Source: Saccharomyces uvarum (taxonomy: Eukaryota; Ascomycota; Saccharomycetes; Saccharomycetales; Saccharomycetaceae). From it: a stretch of 64,000 bases of DNA. The notes under the pieces are model-generated. The model was not told where the DNA came from, did no database searches, and saw nothing but the letters and a program-made list of their open reading frames with translations. This document shows, one piece after another, positions 29,895 to 38,902 of the stretch (positions within the stretch are counted from its first letter, which is position 1; each line of letters starts with the position of its first letter). Made by a program: the position numbers and the translations under genes. The DNA lies in NCBI GenBank assembly GCA_947243795.1, contig OX365929.1, forward strand, positions 372,001-436,000, given 5' to 3'.

Positions 29895-30809
29895 ATGGAC
29901 TTTTTTTATGAGGAGCAAGTAGCTAACATTGAAGAAGGTAATCTGAATGACCAAAAGGAACACTCCAACGAGGAATCTGCTGCATCAACAGAACGTAACA
30001 CGAATAGTGGGGTTCAGGGCCGAGATGTAAAAACAAATGAAGCGTTCCAGAAGCTGGAAGAGGAAGTCAACAAGCAATACGAAAAAACCACAAGTGCATT
30101 TAAGAAGTTAGTCGTTGAAAAGGATGACGGTATTGAAATTAACATACCAATTAGCGATGAAACTACAGAGGCTGCACAGAAATACTTAAAAAAGCTAGAT
30201 GACAACATACACAACGTGGAGAATCTCGCTCAGTCATATTGGAGCAAAATGAAGACCAAGAGTTTTTGGTCCGGTTTTGGTAGCACCAACAATAGAGCAA
30301 ATAACGATTCCGCTGACAATGTTGAAGGTCTGGAAGAGAAAGAGATTGCTGTGGGCGGAAATAGAACAGAAGCTGAATTAAGGACATTATCAAGGGAAAA
30401 GTCGGTTTATTTAGATAGCAAGTTGGATTTAGAGAAGGAACTGTTCGATGTAGACGAGAAAACTGATGAAATATGTCTGATTTTACAGGGTGATAAGGAT
30501 ATCGCCAGATTAATGAATGACATTGTACCCCACCAGATCAGTTATAAGAATTTCTGGAACATGTACTTCTCAGAAAAAAATAGAATTTTAGACAAGGAAA
30601 GCAAAAGGAAGGAAATATTATTTAAGAAGGAAAAGGAGGCCGAGATAGGCTGGGATGATGAAGATGAAGAAATAGAAGCAGAGGCCAGCACCAAAAACGA
30701 AGACGAGGCAAAAGTTGAAGATCCAAAGAAGGAAGTTGAAGAGGTGAACAAAGATGGCGGCAACGACGAGGATGATGATGATGATGATGACGATGATGAC
30801 TGGGAATGA
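29895..30809 (+). CDS. DOS2: Dos2, BSD-domain protein
   Basis: 304 residues. A central helical region (ETTEAAQKYLKKLDDNIHNVENLAQSYW) is followed by a BSD domain at about 175-245, with the typical Phe-Trp pair in KNFWNMYF. A highly acidic tail ends in an Asp run and DDWE. The function is poorly known in S. cerevisiae; the name comes from genetic screening linked to ubiquitin homeostasis. The gene is divergent from OCA6. Confidence 0.92.
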   Translation: MDFFYEEQVANIEEGNLNDQKEHSNEESAASTERNTNSGVQGRDVKTNEAFQKLEEEVNKQYEKTTSAFKKLVVEKDDGIEINIPISDETTEAAQKYLKKLDDNIHNVENLAQSYWSKMKTKSFWSGFGSTNNRANNDSADNVEGLEEKEIAVGGNRTEAELRTLSREKSVYLDSKLDLEKELFDVDEKTDEICLILQGDKDIARLMNDIVPHQISYKNFWNMYFSEKNRILDKESKRKEILFKKEKEAEIGWDDEDEEIEAEASTKNEDEAKVEDPKKEVEEVNKDGGNDEDDDDDDDDDDWE

Positions 30810-31104
30810 ATGTTTCTTCTTTATAGAAAATATATGTGCAAGGCTAGAAGTATTTATATACGTTCGATAATATATTGTAGTAGAAAATCCCCAATCCAAA
30901 AAAAATGCAGAGGAAAACAATAACAAAATTTCGCATGCAATTCCAGCTTTATATCAGTTAAAAAAAAGTCCGTTTGTTTTCGTAATAATAATACATCCGT
31001 TTCTAGGGGTAACAGTATGCCATTAGGGACACAGCTAATACATCAATCTGGACAGGCAAAAATAATATTTAGATTCTGAATTTTCTTCCTGTTGTTATTA
31101 TGTA

Positions 31105-33891
31105 TTAAACACCGTATACTCGATGATAAAATAAGACGTATGCGTTAGAATTAATAGCGTCTGTTTTATTTTTAGCCGGTCTATACTTGGTATCGTCAAA
31201 ATATAGCCATCCTCTGCTCAATCCCTTTTTCACATAGGATGTATAATGACCCCCGTATAAAGTACCGAAATGACACGCTACGCCATACAGTTCATACTTG
31301 AAAGGTGGTATTTGCCCCCTTATGGGTAATTCATCATCATTTACACCTGGAGGAAACACGCCGTCAAAATCGTTAGCCCAAAACGGAGTTAAATCCAACA
31401 AAAAAGGATATTTGACAAAATCGTTATTTTTGTTTAATAAGTTATCAAACCTCTTCAAATGAATTATCAAGTTTCTTGGTAATCTTGTTATTGTTAACTG
31501 TTTTGTGGATGGCTGTCTCTTCTCACAATGCGGGCACAACCATTGTTCGTCTATTTCTAAGTTTTCACATTTGGTAAACTCTTTAAAACAGTCTTCAATA
31601 GTGATTTTATTTTGAGAGTTCTTTTTTGGGATAGGAATCGACAATACTGTGAAAGGTTGATATGTTGTCGAAGTATGATTGCAAGTCTTACATTTTAGTC
31701 GTGATGCGTATTGCCCCTGAAATAAGTCGACGATAACACTAAAATCAGTGGTTAAAAACCTTTCCCATTCTATTGAGGAGGCAATCCTTAAGGACAATCT
31801 TTCCCTTCTTGTCTCAGCTTCTTGAGAAAGTTCCTTCAAGGGTGGGTTCGAGCCACATTGATTTAAATCTTCATGTAACCCATCTAGAAGAAACTGACAG
31901 AATTCTTGACAGTCTTGTTGAGAGGCAGTTTTGAATAATGAATTAACCGATCCACATGCCAATTTGAATTTTATTGGTGATATAGAGTCTTTCTTTGAAC
32001 TATCAACCTGTTTCTTATACATCATATGAACCAACCTAGCGAAATATTTCGCTAATATACCCTTTGACCCCAACTTACTATTAATATTAATATGCTTGGC
32101 ATATGAATCGTCCAGAAATATTTGTGTTAGTTCGTGAGTACCCAATATACATTGAATGATACAATTCATGTAACATGAATTTCCTAGATTTTCTAATCCG
32201 ACAGCGAAATCGAGATCATAGTTATGAGAGGACGAAGTTTGGGATACATCAATATGGTCTAAAGAGCTACTGTTGGACAAAGTGAGACATGATGGTTGTA
32301 TAGTAGATGTGGAAGAGTTGTTGTTATTGGAATTCAAATTCATGTTCATACTAATTGCTTGCGGGAACCGCTGCAACTTTGGTGTGGTGGTTCTTGATGG
32401 CGAAGTAATTGCCCTTGTATTGATAGGTGTAATATGAGTGAAGGAATTGTGATTCAACTGATCCCTTTGATTTGTCATGGAATCTGCTTCATTGTTTTTC
32501 CAAAGATGTGGAGTTTCTGGATAATTGAAGGGTAATGAATCGTTTTTCATTGAATTGGGTGAAGACAAAGGTAAAGGAGACGGCAAGTTGGATATGGATA
32601 ACGAAGATATGGAATAGATATTTGAATTCAAGTTCTTGGGACTAGAAGACGTATAGTTTGAAAACAATTTTTTAAAGCTTGAAGATCTTTTCAAATTATA
32701 GCTACTGTCGGATTGTTGTTGTTGTTGCTGTTGTTGTAGGTGGTTAATTGGAATTGGTGAAACCAGCATTTCTTTCATAGAGTCATCCATTGAATGACTT
32801 ATACTTGGAGACATCTTGGGCAGATGCTGTAAACTCAGACCGGAAGTATTACCGTTAACATAAACACTATCATCCTTGATGTTATTACTCTGTGGAAAAG
32901 ATGAGGATATTTGATTTCCATGATTTGAGCTTAGCCAACTTGGGAACCCAGATTTTAAAATAAAAATTTTGGTAAAGTCATTAGATATTGGTTTTTCAAA
33001 AGAATGATTCAATAAAATATCTAATAAGACTGATTGTTGCTTGATGTTATATTCGTTCGAGTCCGTATAAAGAATGATAAACTTGAAAAGGTTTCTGCTT
33101 TGAAATAATTTGATTTCATTGTTGGGGGATGTAATTAATGATTTCTTTTCTAAATCGCGATCGGAGTACGACATTTTAAACGAAATGGGTTCCAGGCAAA
33201 TGATATTTTTGAAATCGATGTGTGATTTTTTGAACTCCAACCTTGATCGTATATCTATTAATAGCGTTTCCATTTGAGATGAGGAGGAACTAGTTGATGA
33301 GACTATTAGTGAATTTAGTTGATCGGGTGTGATGTAAGAACCCGTTTGCATCAGGTGGCATTCCTCTTGTTCGTGGTGCAGTTTCATTTTTTGTATGGAT
33401 GACTTGATAAAGTTTTTAATCTTCGTGATATTTTCATCCTTTAGTAAGGTCTCCAGTAAAGTATTGTATATGTTCATTAATTGAAATTCATTATTGTTAC
33501 TATTACTATCGCTGTCATTCTTCGAGCTTTTATGCGGCTTGATTTTCGCAAATTCATTTAGGTGAGGAATCTTGGCAGTTACTAAGATATGAATAATCTT
33601 ATAGTAGATGTAATTTAGCTGTATTTTGATATCATAGTTTGAATTAGTCATTGCACCCTTATTTCGAGAAGATATGATGTCTTTGATATCTTTCGAGTTC
33701 TTCTTGTAAATGGATAGAATATCGATGCATTTATCTAAGAGACTGCTTAAATCTCGATCTTTTGTTTTCCCATTTATGATAAATTCGTTTATTTTAATTT
33801 CTGCAATAGCGGTTAGTTGTGCTATCGTGAGGTACTTTGACCGGTTTTGAATGTTTTCATCATTTATAGTACTAATGATATTCTGTTCCAT
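31105..33891 (-). CDS. DOA4: Doa4, ubiquitin hydrolase recycling ubiquitin at endosomes
   Basis: Removes ubiquitin from cargo before it enters multivesicular bodies. The start at 33891 (MEQNIISTIND) is the family's start; the frame extends upstream only through codons without support. 928 residues: N-terminal helical domain, rhodanese-like domain at about 195-345, an Asn/Ser-rich linker with a Q8 tract (32713-32736), and the USP domain with catalytic Cys573 in GLENLGNSCYMNC, a zinc ribbon (CKTC...CPHC) and the His box YGGHYTSY. The linker and N-terminus differ much from S. cerevisiae; the USP domain is nearly unchanged. Confidence 0.97.
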   Translation of the reverse strand: MEQNIISTINDENIQNRSKYLTIAQLTAIAEIKINEFIINGKTKDRDLSSLLDKCIDILSIYKKNSKDIKDIISSRNKGAMTNSNYDIKIQLNYIYYKIIHILVTAKIPHLNEFAKIKPHKSSKNDSDSNSNNNEFQLMNIYNTLLETLLKDENITKIKNFIKSSIQKMKLHHEQEECHLMQTGSYITPDQLNSLIVSSTSSSSSQMETLLIDIRSRLEFKKSHIDFKNIICLEPISFKMSYSDRDLEKKSLITSPNNEIKLFQSRNLFKFIILYTDSNEYNIKQQSVLLDILLNHSFEKPISNDFTKIFILKSGFPSWLSSNHGNQISSSFPQSNNIKDDSVYVNGNTSGLSLQHLPKMSPSISHSMDDSMKEMLVSPIPINHLQQQQQQQQSDSSYNLKRSSSFKKLFSNYTSSSPKNLNSNIYSISSLSISNLPSPLPLSSPNSMKNDSLPFNYPETPHLWKNNEADSMTNQRDQLNHNSFTHITPINTRAITSPSRTTTPKLQRFPQAISMNMNLNSNNNNSSTSTIQPSCLTLSNSSSLDHIDVSQTSSSHNYDLDFAVGLENLGNSCYMNCIIQCILGTHELTQIFLDDSYAKHININSKLGSKGILAKYFARLVHMMYKKQVDSSKKDSISPIKFKLACGSVNSLFKTASQQDCQEFCQFLLDGLHEDLNQCGSNPPLKELSQEAETRRERLSLRIASSIEWERFLTTDFSVIVDLFQGQYASRLKCKTCNHTSTTYQPFTVLSIPIPKKNSQNKITIEDCFKEFTKCENLEIDEQWLCPHCEKRQPSTKQLTITRLPRNLIIHLKRFDNLLNKNNDFVKYPFLLDLTPFWANDFDGVFPPGVNDDELPIRGQIPPFKYELYGVACHFGTLYGGHYTSYVKKGLSRGWLYFDDTKYRPAKNKTDAINSNAYVLFYHRVYGV

Positions 33892-34249
33892 AACTTGACC
33901 ATGTATCAAATAGTAAAAAGAGTTGTGTGCAAGTACACCCAGTGGCGAACAGATATATACTACCAATTAGAAATGTATACACATGTATATACAAAATCAT
34001 ATCCTTTTATTTTTTTTTTTGGGATTTTAGTAATACAGCCTTAGTTTATCGCTCAACGTAATGAACGATATTATGGACGTATGACAATGATATATTAAAA
34101 TAATGAATGAATAGTAATCAGAATTTTGCATTTATATAGTTAAAAACAAATGACATGATAAGAATAAATAGGTAGGATCAGGAGCGGAAATAAGAATATG
34201 TGTATGACTGGAAGTACATGTGGATATGTGTATAATATCAATTTATTCC
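33892..34249. other. Intergenic: DOA4 promoter and FMP16 3' region
   Basis: This 358-bp AT-rich gap contains a T10 run near 34011-34020. No gene or clear motif. Confidence 0.4.
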
Positions 34250-34531
34250 TCAATAAACACCATCATCTGGTCTGTTTTGTTCAATTCTGGCATCATCACC
34301 TTTCTTCTTCAAATCTTCCATTCCGGGCTGTTTGAAATTAGGATTCTTCCCATGCTCCAAGTTATCCAGTTTCTTCTTGTTATCGTCGAATAAATGTTGT
34401 TCCTTCTGTTCGGCGGCGTCTTGATCGTTCTTCAAGTGCGGATAAAAAGCCCTAGCGGTGGTGGATAGAGCCGCCTTTGGTGACTTGCAGATCAATTGTT
34501 TTGGAGTGCGTGAAATAGTGGCTCTTAGCAT
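34250..34531 (-). CDS. FMP16: Fmp16, small mitochondrial stress protein
   Basis: 93 residues when started at 34531 (MLRATISRTPKQLICKSPK), which gives a basic N-terminus rich in Arg, Ser and Thr, typical of a mitochondrial targeting peptide. The remainder is charged and ends in the very conserved GMEDLKKKGDDARIEQNRPD segment. The longer open frame upstream is not used because the S. cerevisiae protein starts here. Function unknown; found in the mitochondrial proteome and stress-induced. Confidence 0.9.
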   Translation of the reverse strand: MLRATISRTPKQLICKSPKAALSTTARAFYPHLKNDQDAAEQKEQHLFDDNKKKLDNLEHGKNPNFKQPGMEDLKKKGDDARIEQNRPDDGVY

Positions 34532-34931
34532 CTTTGGAAATATGTATATATATAGTAGTAGTAAACGGCTTGACTCTCTGGAAAGTGCGAACTTCAAAAG
34601 GTAAGAAAAGTGCGGGGAGAGATTCATGTCATAACTTGCTGGCCCGAATCTTGATCCTTTATATAGTCACGTTCGTCAAAGGCTCCCTTAGATTCTTTAC
34701 AGAAAGGAAGGAAGGGGTTACACAGGAATAAGCCACTCGTAGTAAAGGGTATCCTTAAAAAAACAGGAAGAGAAGGATGTAGATTGCCAAACGAAAAAGA
34801 ACCCAATCACCGGACTTATGTTGACATCTTAACAAGAAATCGGAAGCTTGCATTGGTGATGACTTGAAAAGACAAACTTTTATATTATAGTATTTCTATT
34901 TAGACGTACGTAAAAAGGAAGAAACAGGATT
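34532..34931. other. Intergenic: FMP16 promoter and PAA1 3' region
   Basis: This 400-bp gap holds no gene. A TATATATA stretch at about 34544-34552 lies close to the FMP16 start. A GGGG-containing stretch (GTGCGGGGAG near 34611) matches the STRE-like core CGGGG only loosely. Confidence 0.35.
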
Positions 34932-35507
34932 TTAGTTATCGTATTCTTCTTTGATTAGTTCTCTTTCCATGTCGATCCATTTGTGTTCGCTGAAGTCTTT
35001 ATCCTTACTGACGTTGTTGTTTTCGGCAATGATTTTGAAACCAACTCTTTCGTAAAATGGTACCAATGGCTCGTGAGCGATCAATACGATTTTATTACCA
35101 ATTTCTTGGTTGCTTAATTTTTGAATGTAGTCGGTTAGTAGTAAAGTAGCTAGGTTTTTCTTTTGGTATTCCGGTTTGATAACCACGGAGTGGATACCGA
35201 TATTATTACTGGATTCCACTTGTAATTTGCCCATGCTTTCGATAGTGATGTACTCATCGGGTATCTTGGTACCCATAATGTGCCCGATTAAGGTCTCCTT
35301 TTTGACTTCTTTGCCCTCGATGTCTCTGATGAACAAACCGGAACATAATTCTGGACAATTGATCAGACGGAAGCTGATGATTTCCTCTGAAGCTCTTTCG
35401 TTTGGTGGGAAACCTTGACCTTCTAGATTTAAGATCTGTTCTAAATCTTCAATGATTAAGGGTCTAATGTACATATGAAGCGGTAGAGTACTAGTTGAGG
35501 AGGCCAT
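34932..35507 (-). CDS. PAA1: Paa1, polyamine N-acetyltransferase (GNAT)
   Basis: 191 residues, one GNAT fold, the same length as the S. cerevisiae protein, which acetylates polyamines and arylalkylamines using acetyl-CoA. Visible parts: [23 protein letters not shown] at the N-terminus, the acetyl-CoA-binding motif A region [19 protein letters not shown], and [10 protein letters not shown] near the end. The usual G-x-G of motif A is reduced to NLA, as I recall for this subfamily. Soluble. Confidence 0.93.
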   Translation of the reverse strand: MASSTSTLPLHMYIRPLIIEDLEQILNLEGQGFPPNERASEEIISFRLINCPELCSGLFIRDIEGKEVKKETLIGHIMGTKIPDEYITIESMGKLQVESSNNIGIHSVVIKPEYQKKNLATLLLTDYIQKLSNQEIGNKIVLIAHEPLVPFYERVGFKIIAENNNVSKDKDFSEHKWIDMERELIKEEYDN

Positions 35508-35836
35508 TCTGATTTTGTGTTTAAGTGCGGTGTGCTGGTATCGTTTTCCTATTGAGAAGTTTTCTATGTCTAGTCTCTTCCCACAGAATTTTTCATCGTC
35601 TTTCTCAGTTTTTTTTTATACTATCGTCCCTTGGGTGGCAATGGCTTTTTCTTTTTCGTTCTCAGTTTTGCCCGTTCAAAACTACTATTTCGTTTATATT
35701 TCCTGCATCAGAGATAAGCTTAGTGCAGGTTAACCCCCTGATGAATTATATATAGTATTGGAAAAGAATAATACTATTTACTTAATTGATTTGAATTGTT
35801 ATGTTTATTTTCTATTTTGGTATGACTGCGGATACC
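35508..35836. other. Intergenic: PAA1 promoter and IPT1 3' region
   Basis: This 329-bp gap between two minus-strand genes has no gene. TATATA near 35747-35753 is distal to PAA1. Nothing else notable. Confidence 0.4.
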
Positions 35837-37420
35837 TTATGCCAATGGGTCAAAGAGCCATTCCATCTTGGTACCACAAAAGACTCTCATACCGAAAGTA
35901 CGAGCTTCGTTTCTTGTATCCACTTTGTTACCGAGCCTTAAGTGAATCCAACTTTTTAATACTTTTGGTTGTAAAACAAACCAGTTTATAATGGTGAAAC
36001 TTATCATTGCATATAAAACACCGATGAAAAGGTCGAACCTGTAATGGTGGTCCAGGTACATGGTGGCCCACCATTGTAGTATAATATATGAAATTGCACA
36101 GAGTTTTGGCACTAATCCTTTGTTGATCAACTTGAAGACCCATTTGTTTGTAAACTCTGTATCTTCTTTATATAGTTGCACGAACTGAAGTGGTTTCGTA
36201 TTGCCATCATTGCTGGTAGCGCCACTAGAACTGTTGCTAGAGCTTCGTTCACTGCTAGATACAGAAAATGAAGATGAAGGAGAGGGAGACCGTTCATTCA
36301 AGATATCTGCAGACTCAATGGTACTCAATGGTTCCATCTCCACGTCACCGGAACGGAACATTCCCACTGCGTTGTTATTTGTGTCGTCTTCGTTGTCTTC
36401 CACACTTAACTTGAGTGTAGAAGACCCGATGTTATCAATTGTTAAATTTCTTATATTGGAGAATCTATGTTTCATGCTAGTGGACCGTGAAAGCAAAAAT
36501 AGAAAGCATTGGAATGCGATGGCGGAATGCAAGGAAGGGACAGCGCCAAAGACGATGGGTGACATGTGGAACCCCTTGGTGTTCAAGTGGGTACCTAGAT
36601 GGGTGTCCACTCTTATTAGCCCAGCAGCAAACCCTTCTTGGGTGTAATTAACATGTTCAGTGTCGTTGATGCCGTATAAATGGGTAAACCATGGCGAAGC
36701 CATGGGGATGAAGAGATGAGTAAAGACACCTGCTATGTTTTGCAGCCCTAGGGCGAAACCAAAGCACTTTAGAGTTCCTGGTGGTTGGAAAACGTATAAG
36801 TATACTGCGGTCAGGATGGGGGCCGTCAAGTGTAGAATGACGTACGAGAACCAGGCCAGTAGATCTTTAGTCTTGGTGAAGTTTGCGTCCGATTGAAAGG
36901 CGAAGAAATGGTCGAAGTTGAGTACTATGAATGTAAATACGGGCAGGGCAAACGGAATGAAGATGGTCCTGAGGCTTTTATGGATCGTCTGTTGCTGCTT
37001 GTGATCGCGAGGAGAATGGAAGATATTTGCGAACCATTCTACCAGATTATAGTTTACGTGCTTGACATAGTAGATATAGTACCAAATGGCGAAGGGGATG
37101 CAGACTAATGCTAAAAAAAATGCGGAAGACGACACGAAGGACCAGAAGACAAGCTTGGAACCGTTCTTGGGTAACTGGACGGTCATCTCATTCCAGTAGT
37201 CGCCAAAAAGAAATTGGTCGGCAAAGAATGCGAACTTACTGTGAATCGCAGGCCTGATATTAGTAGGTATTACGCCGGCGTGCTTGAATATAGACAACCA
37301 AATGAAAATAGGAGCGAAGTTGAGTAGGAAGTTGAACGGCAGGGTGATGGGGTTCCGTTGGTTCAAACCTGCGTTGTACATGTTCTTGACGAAAGTCGCC
37401 AGAAGGTATATGACGTTCAT
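35837..37420 (-). CDS. IPT1: Ipt1, inositolphosphotransferase making M(IP)2C
   Basis: Last step of complex sphingolipid synthesis: adds a second inositol phosphate to MIPC, in the Golgi. It is 527 residues, equal to the S. cerevisiae protein. Several membrane helices flank a PAP2/LPT-type active site with VPSLHSA and DHHYRFD, the two histidine motifs shared with Aur1. A Ser-rich loop lies between them (about residues 345-405). The gene is divergent from SNF11 over a 1-kb GC-rich promoter. Confidence 0.96.
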   Translation of the reverse strand: MNVIYLLATFVKNMYNAGLNQRNPITLPFNFLLNFAPIFIWLSIFKHAGVIPTNIRPAIHSKFAFFADQFLFGDYWNEMTVQLPKNGSKLVFWSFVSSSAFFLALVCIPFAIWYYIYYVKHVNYNLVEWFANIFHSPRDHKQQQTIHKSLRTIFIPFALPVFTFIVLNFDHFFAFQSDANFTKTKDLLAWFSYVILHLTAPILTAVYLYVFQPPGTLKCFGFALGLQNIAGVFTHLFIPMASPWFTHLYGINDTEHVNYTQEGFAAGLIRVDTHLGTHLNTKGFHMSPIVFGAVPSLHSAIAFQCFLFLLSRSTSMKHRFSNIRNLTIDNIGSSTLKLSVEDNEDDTNNNAVGMFRSGDVEMEPLSTIESADILNERSPSPSSSFSVSSSERSSSNSSSGATSNDGNTKPLQFVQLYKEDTEFTNKWVFKLINKGLVPKLCAISYIILQWWATMYLDHHYRFDLFIGVLYAMISFTIINWFVLQPKVLKSWIHLRLGNKVDTRNEARTFGMRVFCGTKMEWLFDPLA

Positions 37421-37767
37421 CTTCGAGTATTGAAAAGACGTGGATGGCTTTTTGGTTGATTTGATAACGTCGATGATATGAACAGTTGAGAGTGGAGTTG
37501 AAGAGAGATAGCGATGATGATAACAGTAATGTGATGATGCGTATTAGATTTTCCTTTCTGGGTGGTACTTGGTCTTGTTGCTAATGCTCTTAGCTTTTAC
37601 TGCTCGAACGTTATATAAAACACAGCAGCTGGGGATTCTGCACCGCTATGCATAATAAATTTTTTTTTTGATTTTTTTTCTGGTTTTCGAGTATTGTTGT
37701 ATTCTGTAAAAGAAATACACCAGAATTCGATCGTGGCGGAAATTGCCGGTAAAAGAACGGGAAGCGG

Positions 37768-37816
37768 TGCAAACAAGGCGTAGGCCTTGGCGAGGACGGT
37801 GAACGGCGGAGCGGGG
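37768..37816 (+). repeat. Left arm of a 49-bp perfect inverted repeat flanking SNF11
   Basis: Bases 37768-37816 are the exact reverse complement of 38965-39013. I compared the two base by base. At the outer edge (below 37768) the homology continues with GCGG after a 5-base indel. The arm is about 65% GC and holds a small internal hairpin (CAAGGC-GTAG-GCCTTG). The two arms enclose 1148 bp containing SNF11. Confidence 0.97.
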
Positions 37817-38140
37817 ATTGTGCGCGATCCGGTAACAATCACGGCAGGCTCCGCGCCGTGTTCCGTGGAGGGCACGTGACTCCAGCAGGGCGCAGAATGG
37901 CGCAGCGGAGACAAGGGTCGACTCCAGTAGTTGCCGCAGGCGGGTGCCTGTTTTCTAAGCTCACGAGGGCTATACGATTGGCTGTTCTAGTAGTGCTTTG
38001 GCTTGCATCTGCTCGTGCGACTCAAGCGGGGCTTTAGCTTGACTCGTTTCACTCTACTACTAGTCAAGAGACGTCCCGCCGCACAGTGCGCTCTCTCCTT
38101 CTCTTTCTCTTACTGGAGAGAACAACCCGAACGCGGAACG

Positions 38141-38166
38141 AACGCCATTTCGAAAGAAATGGCGTT
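38141..38166. repeat. Perfect 11-bp hairpin with GAAA loop
   Basis: AACGCCATTTC (38141-38151), GAAA (38152-38155), GAAATGGCGTT (38156-38166). The stems pair without mismatch. It lies about 285 bp before the SNF11 ATG. It might be a dyad protein site, a cruciform, or a structured leader. Confidence 0.9.
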
Positions 38167-38449
38167 ATATTGATCCAGCAGGAACCTCTGCTCTGCAACA
38201 TACAAAATGGAGCAGCCAATGCTATGCTTGTGCTTTTGTTGGTTTTTCTGTTTGGGCATTGGCGGCGCGTCCGGGTAGCCGCACCTGCACATTTTTTGAC
38301 AGTATATTGAAACGAAAAACGAACTGCGCTGTGCGCAGCAGCGTCCGCGAAAAGGCTGCTGCTATAACATCTCGCATTCTCAATGTAGGAGAAACACACT
38401 GGCACCGCAATAGCGCAAAGAAAAATACGGGAGACGCCCTTCTTACGAA

Positions 38450-38902
38450 ATGAACACTGAAATTTCCAGCCCTAACTTAAACACCACCACCACTACAAAT
38501 GGGAACCCTCATGCCGGCATCGGCGTGGATGCGGATTTGAATGCAGACCTGAACCCTCCCACGGTGGACGAACAAAGACAATATAAAGTACAACTGCTAC
38601 TACACATCAATAGCATACTGCTTGCCAGAGTCATCCAGATGAACAACAGCCTGCAAAACAGCCTACAAAACAATATAAACAACAGCAACAACGAAAATAT
38701 CATCAGAATACAGCAACTTATATCCCAGTTCCTCAAAAGGGTCCACGCCAATCTACAATGCATATCTCAGATAAACCAAGGCATTCCTTCGGCAAAACCA
38801 TTGATTCTGTCGCCACCTCAATTAGCTAGGCAGCAACAACCGCCGCAGGACATCCTCGCCAAACTCTATCTTCTCTTGACAAGAGTGTTCGAAATATGGT
38901 GA
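38450..38902 (+). CDS. SNF11: Snf11, small subunit of the SWI/SNF chromatin remodeler
   Basis: 150 residues (about 169 in S. cerevisiae). The first 45 residues are Asn/Thr-rich and carry a shorter low-complexity tract than the long Asn-Ala repeat I recall from S. cerevisiae. The conserved part starts at PTVDEQRQYKVQLLLHINSILLARVIQMNN and continues with a Q/N-rich helix and IRIQQLISQFLKRVHANLQCISQIN. In S. cerevisiae it binds the Snf2 ATPase subunit. The gene sits between the two arms of a perfect inverted repeat. Confidence 0.95.
   Translation: MNTEISSPNLNTTTTTNGNPHAGIGVDADLNADLNPPTVDEQRQYKVQLLLHINSILLARVIQMNNSLQNSLQNNINNSNNENIIRIQQLISQFLKRVHANLQCISQINQGIPSAKPLILSPPQLARQQQPPQDILAKLYLLLTRVFEIW

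Larger units (their letters stand above)
37421..38449. promoter_or_regulatory. Divergent IPT1/SNF11 promoter region
   Basis: This 1029-bp gap is unusually GC-rich in its middle for yeast. Exact motifs: TCCGTGGA at 37862-37869 (PDRE-type, 442 bp before the IPT1 ATG) and CACGTGAC at 37873-37880 (Cbf1-type) just beside it. The left arm of a 49-bp inverted repeat is at 37768-37816, and a perfect 11-bp hairpin is at 38141-38166. Open frames of 60-113 codons on both strands have no family features and look like by-products of the high GC content. Confidence 0.55.

Noticed and set aside
31845-31854. GGTTCGAGCC, a tRNA B-box-like string
   Set aside because: It is inside the conserved USP domain of DOA4 and no A box or cloverleaf is present.
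33892-33966. N-terminal extension of DOA4
   Set aside because: The open frame continues 25 codons upstream, but MEQNIIST at 33891 is the start of the family and the extension is unlike it.
37597-37914. 105-codon minus-strand frame in the IPT1/SNF11 gap
   Set aside because: Frames in this GC-rich spacer are open on both strands by composition; the only repeated part is the noncoding inverted-repeat arm.
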